Positions 35,142-37,159 of a stretch of 37,159 nt of DNA are shown here, piece after piece. The DNA is from Pseudomonadota bacterium. GTDB taxonomy: Bacteria; Pseudomonadota; Gammaproteobacteria; Burkholderiales; Rhodocyclaceae. How positions within the stretch are numbered: the first letter of the stretch is position 1; each line of letters begins with the position of its first letter. The stretch spans positions 1 through 37,159 of the forward strand of contig JAGTRU010000041.1 in the NCBI GenBank assembly GCA_018261905.1. The letters run 5' to 3'. The position numbers and the translations under genes were made by a program. The notes below the pieces were generated by a model. It was given only the letters and a program-made list of their open reading frames with translations. It ran no database searches and was not told the origin of the DNA.

Positions 35142-36428
35142 TCAGCCATTTTCCGGGGCCGTGCGCTCGAGCTCGACGGCTGCCGCCAGGCAGGCCAGGC
35201 GCCCGACGACGCCGTAGGCGTAGAAGCGGTTGGGGGCGGAATCCGGATTGTCGCAGCGGTAGTCGGGCAGGTTGCAGCCGGTTTCGAAAGCCAGTGGCTC
35301 GAAATGCATGCCCGGCGCGTTGAGGTTCTCGTCCTTGCCGCGCCCGGTGTGCACCCGGTAGAAGCCGCCGACGACGTAACGGTCGATCATGTAGATGACC
35401 GGCTCGGCGACCGCCTCGTTGAGCGTCTCGAAGGAATGCACGCCTTCCTGGATGAGCACTTCGCTAACCTCCAGGCCTTCCTTGCCGACGCTCATCTTGT
35501 TGCGCTGCTTGCGGTTGAGGGCGATCACCTCGTCGGCATCGCGCACCGTCATGACCCCCATGCCGTAGGTGCCGGCATCGGCCTTGACGACGACGTAGGG
35601 GGTTTCGTCGATCTCGTATTCCCTGTACTTCTCCCGGACGATGTCGAGCACCGCGGCAACATTGGCGGCCAGGCATTCCTCGCCCTGGCGCTCGTGGAAA
35701 TTGACGCTGCGGCAGACCGAGAAGGCCGGGTTGATGCGCCACGGGTCGATGCCGATTTCCTTGGCGAAGTCGTTGGCCACCTGGTCGTAGGCGGCGAAGT
35801 GATTGGACTTGCGGCGCACCGCCCAACCGGCATGCAGCGGCGGCAGCACGAACTGCTCGTGGAGGTTCTGCAGGATTTCCGGGATGCCGGCCGAGAGGTC
35901 GTTGTTGAGCAGGATGGCGCAGGGGTCGAAGCCCTCCAGGCCGAGCCGGTGCGGCGTGCGGAGCAGCGGTTCGAGGAGCAGGCTCTGGCCGTTCGGCAGT
36001 TCGATCCGGGTTGGCGCGGTGATGTCCGGCAGCAGCGAGCCGAGGCGGACGTTGAGGCCGGTCTGGCGCAGGATGGTGACCAGTTGCGCAACGTTTTGCA
36101 GGTAGAACTGGTTGCGCGTGTGGTTTTCCGGAATGAGCAGCAGGTTGTGCGCATTCGGACAGATTTTCTCGATGGCGACCATCGTCGCCTGGACGCAGAG
36201 CGGCAGAAAAGCCGGGTTCAGGTTGTTGAAGCCGCCGGGGAACAGATTGGTATCGACCGGGGCCAGCTTGAAGCCGGAATTGCGCAGGTCGCAGGACGAG
36301 TAGAAGGGCGGCGTGTGTTCCTGCCACTGGCCGCGCAGCCAATGTTCGATTTGCGTGCTGCTTTCCAGGAACTTGCGTTCGAGTTCACGCAGGGGGCCGG
36401 TGAGGGCGGTTGTCAGGTGAGGAACCAT
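35142..36428 (-). CDS. gshA: Glutamate-cysteine ligase, proteobacterial GshA type
   Basis: This 428-aa protein catalyses the first step of glutathione synthesis, joining glutamate and cysteine. It belongs to the family found mainly in beta- and some other proteobacteria that is unrelated in sequence to E. coli GshA. Diagnostic segments are FYSSCDLRNSGFKLAPVDTN, then LFPGGFNNLNPAF, and the ATP-grasp-like VVVKADAGTYGMGVMTVRD. The ATG at 36426-36428 begins the minus-strand operon with gshB and apbE; it diverges from the ABC-F gene. No regulatory site was identified beyond a short dyad in the gap. Confidence 0.93.
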   Translation of the reverse strand: MVPHLTTALTGPLRELERKFLESSTQIEHWLRGQWQEHTPPFYSSCDLRNSGFKLAPVDTNLFPGGFNNLNPAFLPLCVQATMVAIEKICPNAHNLLLIPENHTRNQFYLQNVAQLVTILRQTGLNVRLGSLLPDITAPTRIELPNGQSLLLEPLLRTPHRLGLEGFDPCAILLNNDLSAGIPEILQNLHEQFVLPPLHAGWAVRRKSNHFAAYDQVANDFAKEIGIDPWRINPAFSVCRSVNFHERQGEECLAANVAAVLDIVREKYREYEIDETPYVVVKADAGTYGMGVMTVRDADEVIALNRKQRNKMSVGKEGLEVSEVLIQEGVHSFETLNEAVAEPVIYMIDRYVVGGFYRVHTGRGKDENLNAPGMHFEPLAFETGCNLPDYRCDNPDSAPNRFYAYGVVGRLACLAAAVELERTAPENG

Positions 36429-36578
36429 AGGGGCGGTCTCTTAGTCCGGGGTTTTTATTGTGGCCGCAAATCTTACACCGCAGTGCACAATTTTGGACCC
36501 CGCCGACGCGGCCAAGCCCTTGAAAACGGGTAAAATTCGCCCCTTCGTTTTACCGCTTTGAAGCAGATTGGAATCGCC
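36429..36578. promoter_or_regulatory. Divergent promoter region gshA/ABC-F
   Basis: This 150-bp gap serves both operons. The dyad GGTAAAA (36529-36535) and TTTTACC (36548-36554) with a 12-base spacer sits just upstream of the ABC-F start and could form an RNA hairpin in its leader or be a protein site. No promoter elements were assigned. Confidence 0.4.
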
Positions 36579-37159
36579 GTGCTTGTCGCTGCCAATATCA
36601 CCATGCAGTTCGGGGCCAAGCCCCTGTTCGAAAACGTCAATGTCAAATTCGGCGAGGGCTATCGTTATGGCCTGATCGGCGCCAATGGGGCGGGCAAATC
36701 GACCTTCATGAAAATCCTGTGTGGAGCGCTCGAGCCCTCGGCCGGCAATGTCTCGAAGGAAAAGCACGAGCGCATGGCCTACCTGAAGCAGGACCAGTTT
36801 GCTTACGAAGACATGCGCGTGCTCGATGTCGTGCTCATGGGCCACGAGGAGATGTGGGCCTGCATGAGCGAGCGTGATGCCATCTACGCCAATCCGGAAG
36901 CGACGGAAGACGATTACATGAAGGCCGCCGATCTTGAGCATCAATTCGGCGAGATGGACGGCTATACCGCCGAGTCGCGGGCCGGCGAACTGCTGCTCGG
37001 GGTCGGCATCCCGACCGAACAGCACAACGGCCCGATGAGCGAAGTGGCCCCCGGTTGGAAGCTGCGCGTGCTGCTCTGCCAGGCGCTGTTCGCCAATCCG
37101 GACATCCTGCTGCTCGACGAACCGACCAACAACCTCGACATCAACACCATCCGCTGGCT
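36579..37159 (+). CDS. ybiT: ABC-F ATPase, YbiT type (cut by window end)
   Basis: ABC-F proteins are soluble tandem ATPases that act on the ribosome. The visible 193 residues start with [20 protein letters not shown] and include Walker [10 protein letters not shown] and Walker [14 protein letters not shown]. The signature region reads [14 protein letters not shown], the variant found in YbiT rather than in Uup or EttA. The start is GTG at 36579-36581. The second ATPase domain and C-terminus lie outside the window, so an intact gene is assumed, not shown. Confidence 0.92.
   Translation, partial: MLVAANITMQFGAKPLFENVNVKFGEGYRYGLIGANGAGKSTFMKILCGALEPSAGNVSKEKHERMAYLKQDQFAYEDMRVLDVVLMGHEEMWACMSERDAIYANPEATEDDYMKAADLEHQFGEMDGYTAESRAGELLLGVGIPTEQHNGPMSEVAPGWKLRVLLCQALFANPDILLLDEPTNNLDINTIRW

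Noticed and set aside
34131..36533. 800-aa plus-strand open frame over gshB/gshA
   Set aside because: It is antisense to two clearly identified glutathione genes and has no recognisable domain.

Overview
The window covers the replication-origin end of a Gram-negative, probably betaproteobacterial (Rhodocyclales, Dechloromonas-like) chromosome. The placement rests on three things: the order rpmH(-)/dnaA/dnaN/gyrB, the proteobacterial-type gshA next to gshB, and the look of the GC-rich housekeeping proteins. It is inference from gene order and remembered protein families; no search was run.

Layout. (1) 1-5.6 kb: origin core, with the 5' end of rpmH, then dnaA, dnaN and gyrB. DnaA boxes lie upstream of dnaA and, as a cluster of three, between dnaA and dnaN. 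(2) 5.6-11.4 kb: an AT-richer accessory island. It holds a HigB/RelE-like toxin with an HTH-ImmA/IrrE antitoxin; a minus-strand pair (DUF4031 protein and uracil-DNA-glycosylase-like protein) divergent from a small XRE regulator with an elaborate set of dyads; and a minus-strand pair made of a thymidylate-synthase-superfamily enzyme with dCMP-hydroxymethylase-like features and an alpha-glutamyl/putrescinyl-thymine-pyrophosphorylase-like (clade 3) protein. This island is the best candidate for an undescribed system, because it puts nucleotide/base modification genes beside a possible base-excision gene and a dedicated regulator. (3) 11.4-16.2 kb: a small XRE regulator, an exported WG-repeat/PDZ protein, a Fic AMP-transferase flanked by 131-bp direct repeats (one a remnant of an AraC gene 3' end), and the intact AraC regulator. 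(4) 16.4-20.6 kb: a tight operon for an IorAB-type molybdenum hydroxylase, with its maturation factors XdhC and MocA. (5) 20.6-21.1 kb: a non-coding stretch with a MITE-like element. (6) 21.1-27.4 kb: DUF2721 membrane protein, patatin-like lipase, APC permease, FemAB-like protein, LysR regulator divergent from a thioredoxin, and dtd. (7) 27.5-33.0 kb: a two-gene signalling operon, a BarA-like hybrid kinase and an HD-GYP response regulator. (8) 33.1-37.2 kb: a gshA-gshB-apbE operon divergent from a YbiT-type ABC-F gene cut by the window end.

Functional links. Region 4 reads as enzyme plus cofactor insertion plus cofactor synthesis, with the divergent AraC gene as likely regulator. Region 7 pairs a multi-step phosphorelay kinase with a c-di-GMP phosphodiesterase output. 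Region 8 makes glutathione from glutamate, cysteine and glycine. In region 2 the TS-like/AGPT pair would make and extend a modified pyrimidine. Whether the DUF4031/UDG-like operon acts on the same base is a hypothesis based only on proximity. No tRNA, rRNA, CRISPR array or intact insertion sequence was recognised.
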